This document shows positions 15,528-23,650 of a DNA stretch of 32,054 nt, piece by piece (position 1 is the first letter of the stretch; each line of letters opens with the position of its first letter). The notes below the pieces were generated by a model, which had not been told where the DNA came from, ran no database searches, and saw nothing but the letters and a program-made list of their open reading frames with translations. This DNA comes from an uncultured Bacteriovoracaceae bacterium (GTDB lineage Bacteria; Bdellovibrionota; Bacteriovoracia; Bacteriovoracales; Bacteriovoracaceae), in assembly GCA_937931205.1 (NCBI GenBank), contig CALHBF010000019.1, positions 143,550 to 175,603 on the forward strand, written 5' to 3'. The translations under genes were made by a program, and so were the position numbers.

Positions 15528-15752
15528 ATGGCCCCAAAAGCTCAAGTTGCAAAAGATTTTGAAGCTTCCCTCAAAGAACTGGAGCAAATTGTTAAGGAAT
15601 TAGAGTCTGGTGAAATGCCACTGGATGATAGTCTTAAAAAATTTGAAAAAGGGATTGAACTTTATAAAGAGTGTCGCCAAACTCTGAGTTCAGCGGAAAA
15701 GAAAATTAAGATCCTTAATGAGAATCTCAAAGAGATTGATTATCAGGAATAA
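15528..15752 (+). CDS. xseB: Exodeoxyribonuclease VII small subunit XseB
   Basis: The 74-aa protein contains the XseB signature FEASLKELEQIVKELESGEMPLDDSLKKFEKGIELYKECRQTL (about 10-52) and forms a helical hairpin. It partners with XseA in the nuclease that degrades single-stranded DNA; xseA is not in this window. The start is ATG at 15528 with AAGGAT 7 nt upstream. It precedes the penicillin-binding protein gene by 14 nt, so the two may share a transcript. A possible promoter TTGTAC-17-GAAAAT lies at 15465-15493. Confidence 0.93.
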   Translation: MAPKAQVAKDFEASLKELEQIVKELESGEMPLDDSLKKFEKGIELYKECRQTLSSAEKKIKILNENLKEIDYQE

Positions 15753-15766
15753 GTGAAGGTGTTATT

Positions 15767-18487
15767 TTGAAACGTATATTAAAAACAATTATTGTTCTTG
15801 CTCTCCTTGGTGTTCTAGGAATCTTCTCCATTCTTGGTATCTTTTTTGTAGTCTCCTTGGATCTTCCTCAAATTAATTCTCTTCAGGATTACAACCCACC
15901 TAAAGCTTCTCGCATTCTTTCTCGTGATGGAGAAACTCTACTTGAAGTGGGATTAGAAAATAGAGATGTTATCGCTTTTGCCGATATTCCTCCGAAAGTG
16001 GTAAGTGCCTTCCTTGCGGCCGAGGATGATAACTTCTATAACCACAGTGGTGTGGACTATATCGGTATCGTTCGTGCTTTTATGGTTAACTTAAAAGCAG
16101 GTAAGTTAGTACAAGGGGGATCAACCATCACTCAACAGGTGGCCAAATCTTTTCTTCTTTCTCGTGAGAGAACTATTTCAAGAAAAATCAAAGATCTCCT
16201 ACTTGCTCGAAAAATTGAAGAGAAACTGACAAAGGATGAGATTCTTTTTCTTTATCTCAATCAGGTTTATCTTGGTGGTGGTTACTACGGAGTAAAAGCT
16301 GCTTTCAAAGGATACTTCGATAAGGATCTTAATAGCGCTTCCATTGCTGAGAGTGCTCTCGTGGCAGGTCTTCTGGTAGCACCAGGGAGATATTCTCCTT
16401 ATGTGAATCCTAGATATGCCAAAATGAGACAAAGTTACGTTCTTAAGCGTCTGTATGAAACAAATAAGATCACGGAAGAAGAGTATAAAGCTGCTCTGGC
16501 CGAAGATATTAAAATGCGTATTAGAAAGCCGATTGAAATGAAGGCCGGTCACTTTACTGATTGGGTACGCCAAGAAGTGATCAAGGTAGTTGGCAAAGAC
16601 GAATTCTTGACTGAGGGCTTTGAAGTTCAAACAACGATTGATTGGAAACTTCAAGAGAAGGCCGAGAAATCAGTTAAAGAGAATATTAAGGAGCTTGATA
16701 AGCGTCAGGGTTACAAAGGTCCAATCAAGCGTCTGGCCGATGCTAGTGAAATTCAAGACTATCTTCTGATTCAACGTCAAAAGATGCTAAAAGATCATTC
16801 AACATTTTTCACTTTCTCAACTGAAGGGAAGAATGTTTATGAATATCAGGAAACTGATGAAGAAAGTCAGCAAAAACTACAGGCATATGATGAGCGCCTG
16901 AAATCAGTTGATGAGAAGTTTAAGAAAACAGTCGATGTTGGGAATGATGAAGACTATTTCAACAATTTTGTAGTAGCAGGAACGACCTATCCTGGTGTTG
17001 TAGTGAAAGCTGATGATGATAAGAAAAATATCATCGTTTCAATTGGTGGTGTGCGTGGAGTGATTCCTGCTGCAGGTTTTGCTTGGGCCCATCCTCGTTC
17101 TATTTCGGAAGAGCCGACTTATCATCCTAAGGCATCTGTCCCTTCAAAAATAGTGAAAGTAGGGGATGTGATTTTAGTTAAGGTTGAGAAAAAGTCAGTT
17201 GCCCATGGACAATTAGTTGATGAAGCCTTTGCTAAACGTCACTCTTCGGATGGAGTGATGGCAAAAATTAATCAAGAGAAATTTCACGAACTAAGTCTAG
17301 ATCAAGAGCCAGAAGCTGAAGGAGCTCTTTTTGCTATCAATCCGTTTAATGGAGAAATTATTTCTCTCGTGGGTGGAGTGAATTTTGAGAAATCACAGTT
17401 TAACCGTGTGATTCAGTCTTCACGTCAGCCAGGTTCTGCTTTTAAACCATTTATCTATGCAGCAGCTCTTGAAAACGGAATGACTCCTTCAACAATTTTG
17501 ATGGATACACCACAAGCATTAGGTGGAGTTGATGATAGCTTATCGTGGAAACCGAGAAACTATGATGGAGCTTTTAAAGGCCCAATGACTCTAAGAAGTG
17601 CATTAGAGGTGTCGCGAAATATTCCAACGATCCGTCTGGTGCAAGACCTTGGAGTTCAAAAAATTCATGATTTTGTGAAGCGATTCCATATGACTGCTGA
17701 CATACCAAAAGATATGTCACTTTCTCTTGGTTCATTTGGTATCAGTCTAGCCGAATTAACCAAAGGGTATGCTGTATTTGCAAATGGCGGTAAGGCCATT
17801 CGCATGAAGCATATTGTTTCGATTAAAGATCGCAATGGAAATCAGATTACCATACCGGCAGCTGATCAAAATTGGGTGTCTGAGGATAAAGTTGAAACCG
17901 AAAAAGTGGTAACACAGCCAATACCTGAAGAAGGTGAAAGCTTAGAACCAAAACCTTTTGAGAATCCATTCTTAAAAGATTTAGGTCCCGTGCAGGTTTA
18001 CGACAAGAGACTCTCATACATCATGACCAATATTTTAAATGGTGTAACTCTTTATGGAACAGGTAGAAGAGTTGCAAAAATTTCAAAGAATATTGCTGCT
18101 AAAACAGGAACAACTAATAATTATGTAGACGCTCTGTTTGTGGGCTACACATCTCATGTCGTGGTTGGTGCTTGGGCCGGATTTGATGATAATCGCACTT
18201 TAGGTTATGGAGAAACTGGCGGTAAAACGACTATTCCTATTTTCATGGATTACATTGAGCAGACCATTGAGCGCTATGGTGATTCTCCATTTGTTGTTCC
18301 ACAAGGAATCACAACGATGACTGTGGATAAAGAAACAGGGAGACCGATCAGCGCCGGTAGTTTAGATGGATTCATGGAAGCTTTTGTCACAGGAACTGAA
18401 CCTGATGCTAGTGAGCCTATATTTGAGAAAAAAGATCAAGATTCAGGGGTAAGTGTTGAGGACGACGAGTACTTCAAGAATCTTTAA
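15767..18487 (+). CDS. Bifunctional penicillin-binding protein 1A (class A PBP)
   Basis: The 906-aa protein has an N-terminal membrane anchor (about residues 5-32) and a GT51 transglycosylase domain (about 55-230). That domain has catalytic Glu86 in EDDNFYNHSG and the QGGSTITQQVAKS and LYLNQVYLGGGYYGV motifs. A linker/OB-like insert (about 290-500) follows. The transpeptidase domain carries SAFK (Ser557 nucleophile), SRN (616-618) and KTGT (779-782). It polymerises and cross-links peptidoglycan in the periplasm and resembles PonA/MrcA. The start is TTG with GAAGGTG upstream. The C-terminal tail is acidic. An unusually extended linker accounts for its length. Confidence 0.95.
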   Translation: MKRILKTIIVLALLGVLGIFSILGIFFVVSLDLPQINSLQDYNPPKASRILSRDGETLLEVGLENRDVIAFADIPPKVVSAFLAAEDDNFYNHSGVDYIGIVRAFMVNLKAGKLVQGGSTITQQVAKSFLLSRERTISRKIKDLLLARKIEEKLTKDEILFLYLNQVYLGGGYYGVKAAFKGYFDKDLNSASIAESALVAGLLVAPGRYSPYVNPRYAKMRQSYVLKRLYETNKITEEEYKAALAEDIKMRIRKPIEMKAGHFTDWVRQEVIKVVGKDEFLTEGFEVQTTIDWKLQEKAEKSVKENIKELDKRQGYKGPIKRLADASEIQDYLLIQRQKMLKDHSTFFTFSTEGKNVYEYQETDEESQQKLQAYDERLKSVDEKFKKTVDVGNDEDYFNNFVVAGTTYPGVVVKADDDKKNIIVSIGGVRGVIPAAGFAWAHPRSISEEPTYHPKASVPSKIVKVGDVILVKVEKKSVAHGQLVDEAFAKRHSSDGVMAKINQEKFHELSLDQEPEAEGALFAINPFNGEIISLVGGVNFEKSQFNRVIQSSRQPGSAFKPFIYAAALENGMTPSTILMDTPQALGGVDDSLSWKPRNYDGAFKGPMTLRSALEVSRNIPTIRLVQDLGVQKIHDFVKRFHMTADIPKDMSLSLGSFGISLAELTKGYAVFANGGKAIRMKHIVSIKDRNGNQITIPAADQNWVSEDKVETEKVVTQPIPEEGESLEPKPFENPFLKDLGPVQVYDKRLSYIMTNILNGVTLYGTGRRVAKISKNIAAKTGTTNNYVDALFVGYTSHVVVGAWAGFDDNRTLGYGETGGKTTIPIFMDYIEQTIERYGDSPFVVPQGITTMTVDKETGRPISAGSLDGFMEAFVTGTEPDASEPIFEKKDQDSGVSVEDDEYFKNL

Positions 18488-18507
18488 CTAATCACTCTTT
18501 TATTCCG

Positions 18508-18531
18508 ATAGGACCTCTACGGAGGTCCTAT
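18508..18531 (+). promoter_or_regulatory. Perfect hairpin covering the RBS and start codon of the TonB-like gene
   Basis: The 10-bp arms ATAGGACCTC and GAGGTCCTAT enclose a TACG loop, closing as the very stable C(UACG)G tetraloop in RNA. The 3' arm contains most of the GGAGG ribosome-binding site and the first two bases of the ATG at 18530. It could hold back translation, or also act as a weak end for the upstream transcript, but no T run follows. Confidence 0.75.
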
Positions 18532-19405
18532 GCACGGAAAAGCTTGGACAAGAAATTTTGGCTTCTTTGTATGTGTGGTTTCACTTATTCACATACTGTC
18601 TCTCTTTCTTCACCTCAAAATTGACTCAAATAATAAGTTGGCGGAAGCCGGGCCAGAAGCAGAGTCGACTCTTAAAGTCCGTCTTCATCAAACAACACAT
18701 AAAAAACAGATCGTGCAGTCGGAAGATCCAACAGAAGAAAAGTCACCTGTTGATGAAGCTTTTTTAAGTGATAAAAATCGCGCCTTTGATCGTCAGACAG
18801 TTTCTCGCCAGATTGATAGCTTCAAAAAAGCTGCTAAGGGAAATGCTGAAGTTGATCAGCAGAGAAAAACATCTTCAAAAACGAAAGATAAGAAACAGAT
18901 GAAGCTCTCGGATGTGGGCCTTGCTCATGAGTTCGCCCAAAACTTTAAGCCGATTCAAGATGAGGCCAGCCAGATGAAGGCCGGTAAAGAGAACGGCGAG
19001 CTTAAAGAAATGGGTCTTTCGGCCACTAATGACTATCTTGATGAAATGACTCTTGGAGATTTCACTCATCTCAATACCACTGAATTTAAGCATTATGGCT
19101 TCTTTCATCGTATCAGGCAGAAGCTTGAGCAGTTCTGGGGCAGAAGCGTGCAAGAGAAAGCACAGGCGCTTTTTAAGAGCGGTAGAGCGATTGCTAGTGC
19201 TGATCACATCACAGCGATGACTGTTACTCTTAATGAGAGAGGTGAGATCGTAGAGGCTGTTATTAAAAGTTCATCAGGAGTCAGAGAGTTAGATCAGGCA
19301 GCGGTGGAATCTTTTAATCAGGCCGGCCCTTTTCCGAATCCTCCAAAAGATCTTTTGAAGGATGGCAGGGCCGTCATCGAGTGGGGCTTTGTCGTTAAGA
19401 CTTAA
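18530..19405 (+). CDS. TonB-like energy-transducer protein
   Basis: The 291-aa protein has an N-terminal signal anchor (about 9-28). A long charged, lysine/glutamate-rich periplasmic linker (about 30-190) follows, instead of the proline-rich linker of classical TonB. The C-terminal TonB-like domain (about 215-291) includes MTVTLNERGEIVEAVIKSSSGVRELDQAAVESFNQAGPFPNPP. It probably spans the periplasm to an outer-membrane partner. No ExbB/ExbD or TonB-dependent receptor is adjacent, so the partner is unknown; AgmX/gliding-type proteins share this domain. GGAGG lies 5 nt before the ATG but inside a hairpin. Its stop overlaps the convergent 91-aa gene by 4 nt (TTAA). Confidence 0.82.
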   Translation: MHGKAWTRNFGFFVCVVSLIHILSLFLHLKIDSNNKLAEAGPEAESTLKVRLHQTTHKKQIVQSEDPTEEKSPVDEAFLSDKNRAFDRQTVSRQIDSFKKAAKGNAEVDQQRKTSSKTKDKKQMKLSDVGLAHEFAQNFKPIQDEASQMKAGKENGELKEMGLSATNDYLDEMTLGDFTHLNTTEFKHYGFFHRIRQKLEQFWGRSVQEKAQALFKSGRAIASADHITAMTVTLNERGEIVEAVIKSSSGVRELDQAAVESFNQAGPFPNPPKDLLKDGRAVIEWGFVVKT

Positions 19406-19677
19406 TGCCCTTTTAGCATTTGCTTTAAACGGTCAATACCTTCGATAGCAACATAGTCAGACCAGATAGCATCTAGTTCACGGATTGTTTCAACAACTTG
19501 AAGAGCAGCTTGATCGCGTGAAATCTTTTGTGCTTCTGCGTAGCTTGTAATGCACTTGTTTAATACGTCGATAACTGGTGAGTTACAAACTTGATTCAGT
19601 CTTTCATCAAAAGATTGGTTAATCTTCTTTTCCTTGCTTTTGATGATAGCAGTATTTAATAACTGGATTGATTCCAT
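19402..19677 (-). CDS. Hypothetical small protein, 91 aa
   Basis: I do not recognise this protein. It is predicted mostly helical and soluble, with no signal peptide. Two cysteines lie about 12 residues apart (NQVCNSPVIDVLNKC). The ATG at 19677 has GAGGAT about 9 nt upstream, and the coding pattern and acidic/hydrophobic helices look genuine. It lies between convergent tonB-like and downstream of gcvH, after the gcvH terminator, so it is probably transcribed on its own. Confidence 0.65.
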   Translation of the reverse strand: MESIQLLNTAIIKSKEKKINQSFDERLNQVCNSPVIDVLNKCITSYAEAQKISRDQAALQVVETIRELDAIWSDYVAIEGIDRLKQMLKGH

Positions 19678-19818
19678 TTCAGTGAATCCTCAATAGAAAA
19701 TATAGGTGTCAATGAGAGGGTGAGTATCACCAAAGAGATCAAGTTCGTAAAGGATGAATTAAGATAGTGAATAAAATTTAGGAAGATGTCGGGGTGTGGC
19801 AAAGGCGAAAATAAGAAT

Positions 19819-19845
19819 GGAGGCGCTAAATTGCTTAGCACCTCC
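19819..19845 (-). terminator. Rho-independent terminator of folD-gcvT-gcvH
   Basis: The 11-bp stem (GGAGGCGCTAA pairing with TTAGCACCTCC, one mismatch or wobble) has a 5-nt loop. On the minus strand it is followed by a T-rich ATTCTTATTTT stretch. It begins 8 nt after the gcvH stop codon. Confidence 0.85.
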
Positions 19846-19852
19846 ATAAATT

Positions 19853-20242
19853 TTAGTGAGAATTGTTACAGAAATTTTCGTAATCTGCAGCAGAAAGAAG
19901 ATTTGACACTTCAGAAGTATTGCTCATTTTCACTTTAATAAGCCAAGAACCGTAAGCATCAGAGTTAATTCCTTCTGGGCTACCTTCTAGGTCTTCATTT
20001 TTTGCAACAACTTCACCGCTTACTGGAACGTAAAGATCACTCACAGATTTGATTGATTCAACAACACCAAAAGTTGCACCAGTATCTAGTTTTGTACCAA
20101 CAGCTGGTGTTTCAAGGAAAACGATGTCACCAAGAGCTGATTGAGCGAAATCAGTAATACCGATTGTTGCTACATCACCTTCGATTTTGATCCACTCGTG
20201 TTCTTTAGTGTATTTAAGGTTTGCTGGAATGTTTGTGGCCAT
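19853..20242 (-). CDS. gcvH: Glycine cleavage system H protein
   Basis: The 129-aa lipoyl carrier has the N-terminal KYTKEHEWIKIEGDVATIGITDFAQSALGDIVFLE (about 10-44). The lipoylated lysine is Lys65 within VESIKSVSD, followed by VPVSGEVVAKNEDL. It shuttles the aminomethyl group from GcvP to GcvT and on to GcvL. It begins one base over the gcvT stop. GcvP is not in the window and must lie elsewhere. Confidence 0.97.
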   Translation of the reverse strand: MATNIPANLKYTKEHEWIKIEGDVATIGITDFAQSALGDIVFLETPAVGTKLDTGATFGVVESIKSVSDLYVPVSGEVVAKNEDLEGSPEGINSDAYGSWLIKVKMSNTSEVSNLLSAADYENFCNNSH

Positions 20243-21303
20243 TACTTATGTCCTCCGGTTACAAATGGTTTTTTAAATAATTGTGCTTCGTAATGCTTAT
20301 TTCTAATGTCGACTAAGAATACGTCATCAGTTGGAACTTTATCAATCTCAATACGGGCAAGAGCAATACCTTTGTTGGTAGTTACTGACATTGTTCCGCT
20401 TGAAACCAAACCGATCACTTCGCCCTTCGCGTTTACAACAGGATACCCGTCACGTGGGATACCTTTTTCAAGTTGAAGTTTAACCAGTTTAAATTTAGCA
20501 GGCTTTGAGGCCAGTGCTTCTTTACCAATAAACTTTTCTTTCGCCGCCTTTACAGTCCACCCTAAAGTAGCGTCATAAGGAGTGAGTTCATCATTTAGTT
20601 CATGGCCATAAAGTGGATAACAAACTTCTAGACGAAGAACATCTCGGCTAGCAAGTCCGCAAGGAACAACACCAAGACTTAAAAACTTATTCCAAAGTTC
20701 TTTGATCTCATTGTGAGTCCCAAAAATTTCAAATCCGTCTTCACCTGTGTAACCAGTTCTTGCAAAAATAAATGAACCCATCTCTGTAACAGAGTAGTAT
20801 TCAATATCTGTAAGTGTTGGAAACGCTTTTTTAAGAACTTCAAAGCTTTTAGGACCTTGAAGAGCAATAAGTGAATAGTCGTTTGATCTGTTTGTTAGTT
20901 CACAGTTAAAGCCAGATAGCTTTGACTTCATCCACGAGAAATCTTTATCGATATTCGAAGCGTTTACGCAAATAAGAATGCGCTCGCTTGAGAATTTATA
21001 AACGATCAGGTCATCAATCACTGTACCATTTTCACGGCAAAGCGGAGAGTAAATGGCCTTACCGTTGTCGGCGCTGACAATGTCATTTGTCAGAATATAA
21101 TCAACAAATTTAAGAGCGTCAGGGCCAGTTACAAAGAACTCGCCCATGTGACTAACGTCAAACATTCCGACGTTCTGTCTAACAGCAATAACTTCGTCTT
21201 TCACCGAAGTGTACTGCACAGGCATATCCCATCCAGCAAAAGGGACGATCTTGGCATTAAGCTTAACGTGCTCATCATAGAGATGAGTCTTGAAATTAGA
21301 CAT
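20242..21303 (-). CDS. gcvT: Glycine cleavage system T protein (aminomethyltransferase)
   Basis: The 353-aa protein has FAGWDMPVQYTSVKDEVIAVRQNVGMFDVSHMGEF (about 22-56), YTGEDGFEIF (about 185-194) and SRDVLRLEVCYPLYGHELND (about 219-238). The GYPV...G..SG..S C-terminal barrel follows. It transfers the methylene group to tetrahydrofolate, releasing ammonia. It lies 2 nt after folD, so tetrahydrofolate one-carbon units are made and interconverted by the same transcript. No glycine-riboswitch-like tandem structure was recognised upstream of folD. Confidence 0.97.
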   Translation of the reverse strand: MSNFKTHLYDEHVKLNAKIVPFAGWDMPVQYTSVKDEVIAVRQNVGMFDVSHMGEFFVTGPDALKFVDYILTNDIVSADNGKAIYSPLCRENGTVIDDLIVYKFSSERILICVNASNIDKDFSWMKSKLSGFNCELTNRSNDYSLIALQGPKSFEVLKKAFPTLTDIEYYSVTEMGSFIFARTGYTGEDGFEIFGTHNEIKELWNKFLSLGVVPCGLASRDVLRLEVCYPLYGHELNDELTPYDATLGWTVKAAKEKFIGKEALASKPAKFKLVKLQLEKGIPRDGYPVVNAKGEVIGLVSSGTMSVTTNKGIALARIEIDKVPTDDVFLVDIRNKHYEAQLFKKPFVTGGHK

Positions 21304-21305
21304 AA

Positions 21306-22172
21306 CTATCCTTTGATTTTCTTTTCACAAGCAATGACTAAATTTTCGATCAATGAAATAACGGTCATGGGGCCTACTCCTCCTGGAACAGGAGAGATAT
21401 TGGCAACTAGAGGAGAAACTTCCGCAAAATTAACATCTCCAACAAGTTTTCCATTAAGAGTATTTATCCCAACATCAATCACCGTTGTTTTTCTCTCTGG
21501 TGAAAAATGCTTGGCTGTCAGAAGATTTACTTTTCCAACTGCACTGATAACAATGTCCGCATTTTTAGTATAACGGATAAGATCTTTTGTTTTAGAATGA
21601 GCAATGGTTACAGTGGCATTATAGTTGGACAACAGCATGCTCAGCGGTTTTCCCACAATAAGACTGCGGCCAATAACTAAAACTTCCTTGCCTTCAACAG
21701 CAATATTGTAGTGCTGAAGCAGCCTTACAATTCCTTTAGGTGTGCAGGGAAGAAGATTCTCCAGTTCACGACAACCTTTAAAGAGAAGTTGAGTGTTCAT
21801 GCCGTGAAAACCATCAATATCTTTTTCGGGACTCACCAAGTTTGTCAGATCAAGATGTTTGAGCTGCTCAGGAACCGGAAGTTGAATAATGATTCCATGA
21901 ATATCAGGATTATTTTTGAGAGCTTCAAGATTGGCGAGAAATTCTTCTGGGCCAATCTGATCATTCCACTGATGAAGTTCAAATTGTGCACCAACAAGTT
22001 CGCAGGCCTTTCTTTTATTTTTGATATAAGTGAGGCTGGCCGGATTATCTCCCACCAAAACGATACCCATACGAGGAGTCAAACCTTTGGATTTTAATAG
22101 GTTTACTCGTTCGATCAGGTTGTTCCTCATTTGTTCAACAAGAGGCTGGGCACTAAGTGTTCTAAAATTCAT
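21306..22172 (-). CDS. folD: Bifunctional methylenetetrahydrofolate dehydrogenase/cyclohydrolase FolD
   Basis: The 288-aa cytosolic enzyme interconverts 5,10-methylene-, methenyl- and 10-formyl-tetrahydrofolate using NADP. Motifs include ASLTYIKNKRKACELVG (Tyr49 and Lys53 in the active site), EKDIDGFHGMN, the nucleotide-binding GRSLIVGKPLSMLL (about 169-182) and the C-terminal PGGVGPMTVISLIENLV. It is first in the folD-gcvT-gcvH unit. An AGAGG-like ribosome-binding site lies just upstream of the ATG at 22172. Confidence 0.97.
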   Translation of the reverse strand: MNFRTLSAQPLVEQMRNNLIERVNLLKSKGLTPRMGIVLVGDNPASLTYIKNKRKACELVGAQFELHQWNDQIGPEEFLANLEALKNNPDIHGIIIQLPVPEQLKHLDLTNLVSPEKDIDGFHGMNTQLLFKGCRELENLLPCTPKGIVRLLQHYNIAVEGKEVLVIGRSLIVGKPLSMLLSNYNATVTIAHSKTKDLIRYTKNADIVISAVGKVNLLTAKHFSPERKTTVIDVGINTLNGKLVGDVNFAEVSPLVANISPVPGGVGPMTVISLIENLVIACEKKIKG

Positions 22173-22245
22173 AGGCCTCTAATATAGAACGAAGACAGCA
22201 AAAAGTCCTTTCTTATTTATAGGAGTCAGAGTATCTCATCTAGAT

Positions 22246-22425
22246 ATGAAAGCATTATTTTACATTGGTTTAGGGATGCAGCTCTTTGGTCTTGTGGCCG
22301 TGGGTCTTTGTTTTTTTTCTGGAATTAGAAATGGTGATTATGGGCACTTTGAATTAGCTCAATTAGTCATCGGCTCTTTTGTCTTCTACGTAGGAAATTA
22401 TCTGAAAGGCCGCTCCCTCGGCTAG
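22246..22425 (+). CDS. Small two-helix membrane protein, 59 aa
   Basis: This short open reading frame runs from ATG to TAG. The predicted protein has two hydrophobic segments (about residues 3-25 and 37-53) separated by a short polar loop RNGDYGHFE, and a positively charged tail YLKGRSLG. I recognise no named family. It lies in the divergent gap between folD and ruvC. AGGAG at 22221-22225 is 20 nt from the ATG, rather far. Translation is plausible but should be treated as moderately certain. Confidence 0.6.
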   Translation: MKALFYIGLGMQLFGLVAVGLCFFSGIRNGDYGHFELAQLVIGSFVFYVGNYLKGRSLG

Positions 22426-22478
22426 ACTCGTGGTAGGTGAGTTGGTACACTCGTAAGAGTAATACCAAGGACATAATT

Positions 22479-23039
22479 TTGATTGTACTCGCCATCGACC
22501 CCGGTTCAAGAACAGCAGGGTATGCGCTTCTTAAAAAAGAAGGCAGGAAAATTTCCTACATCGCTTCTGGAATCTTAAAATTTAACGGGAGTGATGAATT
22601 TCTCGATCGCGTAACCGATATCTTCGAAAAAACTCAAAGTCTTATTACCAGCTACCAACCTGATTGCATTGCACTTGAGTCTTTGATTTTTGTAAAAAGC
22701 CCTACAGCACTTATTAAACTGGCTCAATCACGTGGAGTGATGCTGGCCGCCCTAGGTCGGGATTTTGAGAAAAAAGTTTTTGAATATTCTCCCAACGTTG
22801 TAAAGTCTGTCGTTACGGGACACGGACATGCTGATAAAGAGGGTATTCAAAAAGTACTTAAACAGTACTTAGGCCTTGAAAATTTTAAAACACACGATGA
22901 ATCAGATGCTGTTGCCATCGCTCTTTGCCACCTTCTGAGTGAAGGCCGCATGATGATGCCGGCAGAGAAAAAAACAAAAACTCGCGGTAAAGGATTGGCC
23001 GCCAGTCTTGCCCATAAAATAAAGGAACCACAAGTATGA
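22479..23039 (+). CDS. ruvC: Holliday junction endonuclease RuvC
   Basis: The 186-aa resolvase nicks Holliday junctions symmetrically. The start is TTG at 22479: AAGGA lies 7 nt upstream, and the product then begins MIVLAIDPGSRTAGYALL, as family members do. A longer frame from GTG at 22437 would add 14 residues no homologue has. The acidic metal ligands appear as Asp7, Glu67 (in ALES), Asp140 and Asp143 (THDESDAVAIALCH). Its stop overlaps ruvA by 4 nt (ATGA). Confidence 0.95.
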   Translation: MIVLAIDPGSRTAGYALLKKEGRKISYIASGILKFNGSDEFLDRVTDIFEKTQSLITSYQPDCIALESLIFVKSPTALIKLAQSRGVMLAALGRDFEKKVFEYSPNVVKSVVTGHGHADKEGIQKVLKQYLGLENFKTHDESDAVAIALCHLLSEGRMMMPAEKKTKTRGKGLAASLAHKIKEPQV

Positions 23040-23650
23040 TCGGTTACTTAACTGGTACGATTGTTCACTCGGATGTGACTAAATCAATTATCCTCACTAA
23101 CAGTGGTATTGGTTATGAAGTATTTACTTCAACACCACTTGTTCCCAATAAAGATATTGCTCTTTTTATTTCGCATATCATTCGTGAAGATGCTCAAACT
23201 CTTTATGGATTTGAAAGTGCGGATGAAAAGAAGTTTTTTGAAATGCTAATTGATGTGAATGGCATTGGGCCTAAATCGGCGTATGGACTTATTAGCCATC
23301 TCGGTGTGGAACAAATCCTTTCGGCCATTACTTTTGAAAATGCAGATGTTCTTAAATCTGCTCCCGGTGTCGGGAAAAAATCGGCAGAACAAATTATTCT
23401 CACTCTTAAAGATAAAGTGAATAAGCTTGATCTTGGATTCTCGGTTGCTGAAAAACCTCAGAAGGCCGGTGCCAAAACACCGAAGAAAGCTGAGATGGAT
23501 CCAGCTGTTGTGAAAGAAACTCTGGCCGCATGTCAAGGCCTTGGTTTTAAAGATCAAGATATTCTCCCACTTGTGCAGAAGCACCTCCAGACAAACAGCA
23601 GACTTAGTTCTGAAGAACTAGTGAAGCTTATTTTAAAGGAGAGTAGATAG
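23036..23650 (+). CDS. ruvA: Holliday junction branch migration protein RuvA
   Basis: The 204-aa junction-binding subunit has an N-terminal OB fold (MIGYLTGTIVHSDVTKSIILTNSGIGYEVF). Two helix-hairpin-helix motifs follow (VNGIGPKSAYGLISHLGVEQI and SAPGVGKKSAEQIILTLKDKV, about 73-130). After a flexible lysine/proline-rich linker comes the C-terminal RuvB-contacting domain (VVKETLAACQGLGFKDQDI...). It forms a tetramer on four-way junctions and recruits RuvB. It ends one base into the ruvB GTG start. Confidence 0.96.
   Translation: MIGYLTGTIVHSDVTKSIILTNSGIGYEVFTSTPLVPNKDIALFISHIIREDAQTLYGFESADEKKFFEMLIDVNGIGPKSAYGLISHLGVEQILSAITFENADVLKSAPGVGKKSAEQIILTLKDKVNKLDLGFSVAEKPQKAGAKTPKKAEMDPAVVKETLAACQGLGFKDQDILPLVQKHLQTNSRLSSEELVKLILKESR

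Noticed and set aside
19656..19847. 63-aa minus-strand frame
   Set aside because: It overlaps the 91-aa gene start and the gcvH terminator. It has low-complexity, unconvincing composition and no ribosome-binding site.
22173..22245. Possible glycine riboswitch before folD-gcvT-gcvH
   Set aside because: The gap is too short for a glycine riboswitch, and none of its conserved core was recognised.
22437..22478. Longer RuvC reading frame starting with GTG at 22437
   Set aside because: The added 14 residues precede the conserved MIVLAIDPG start. The TTG at 22479 has AAGGA at ideal spacing.
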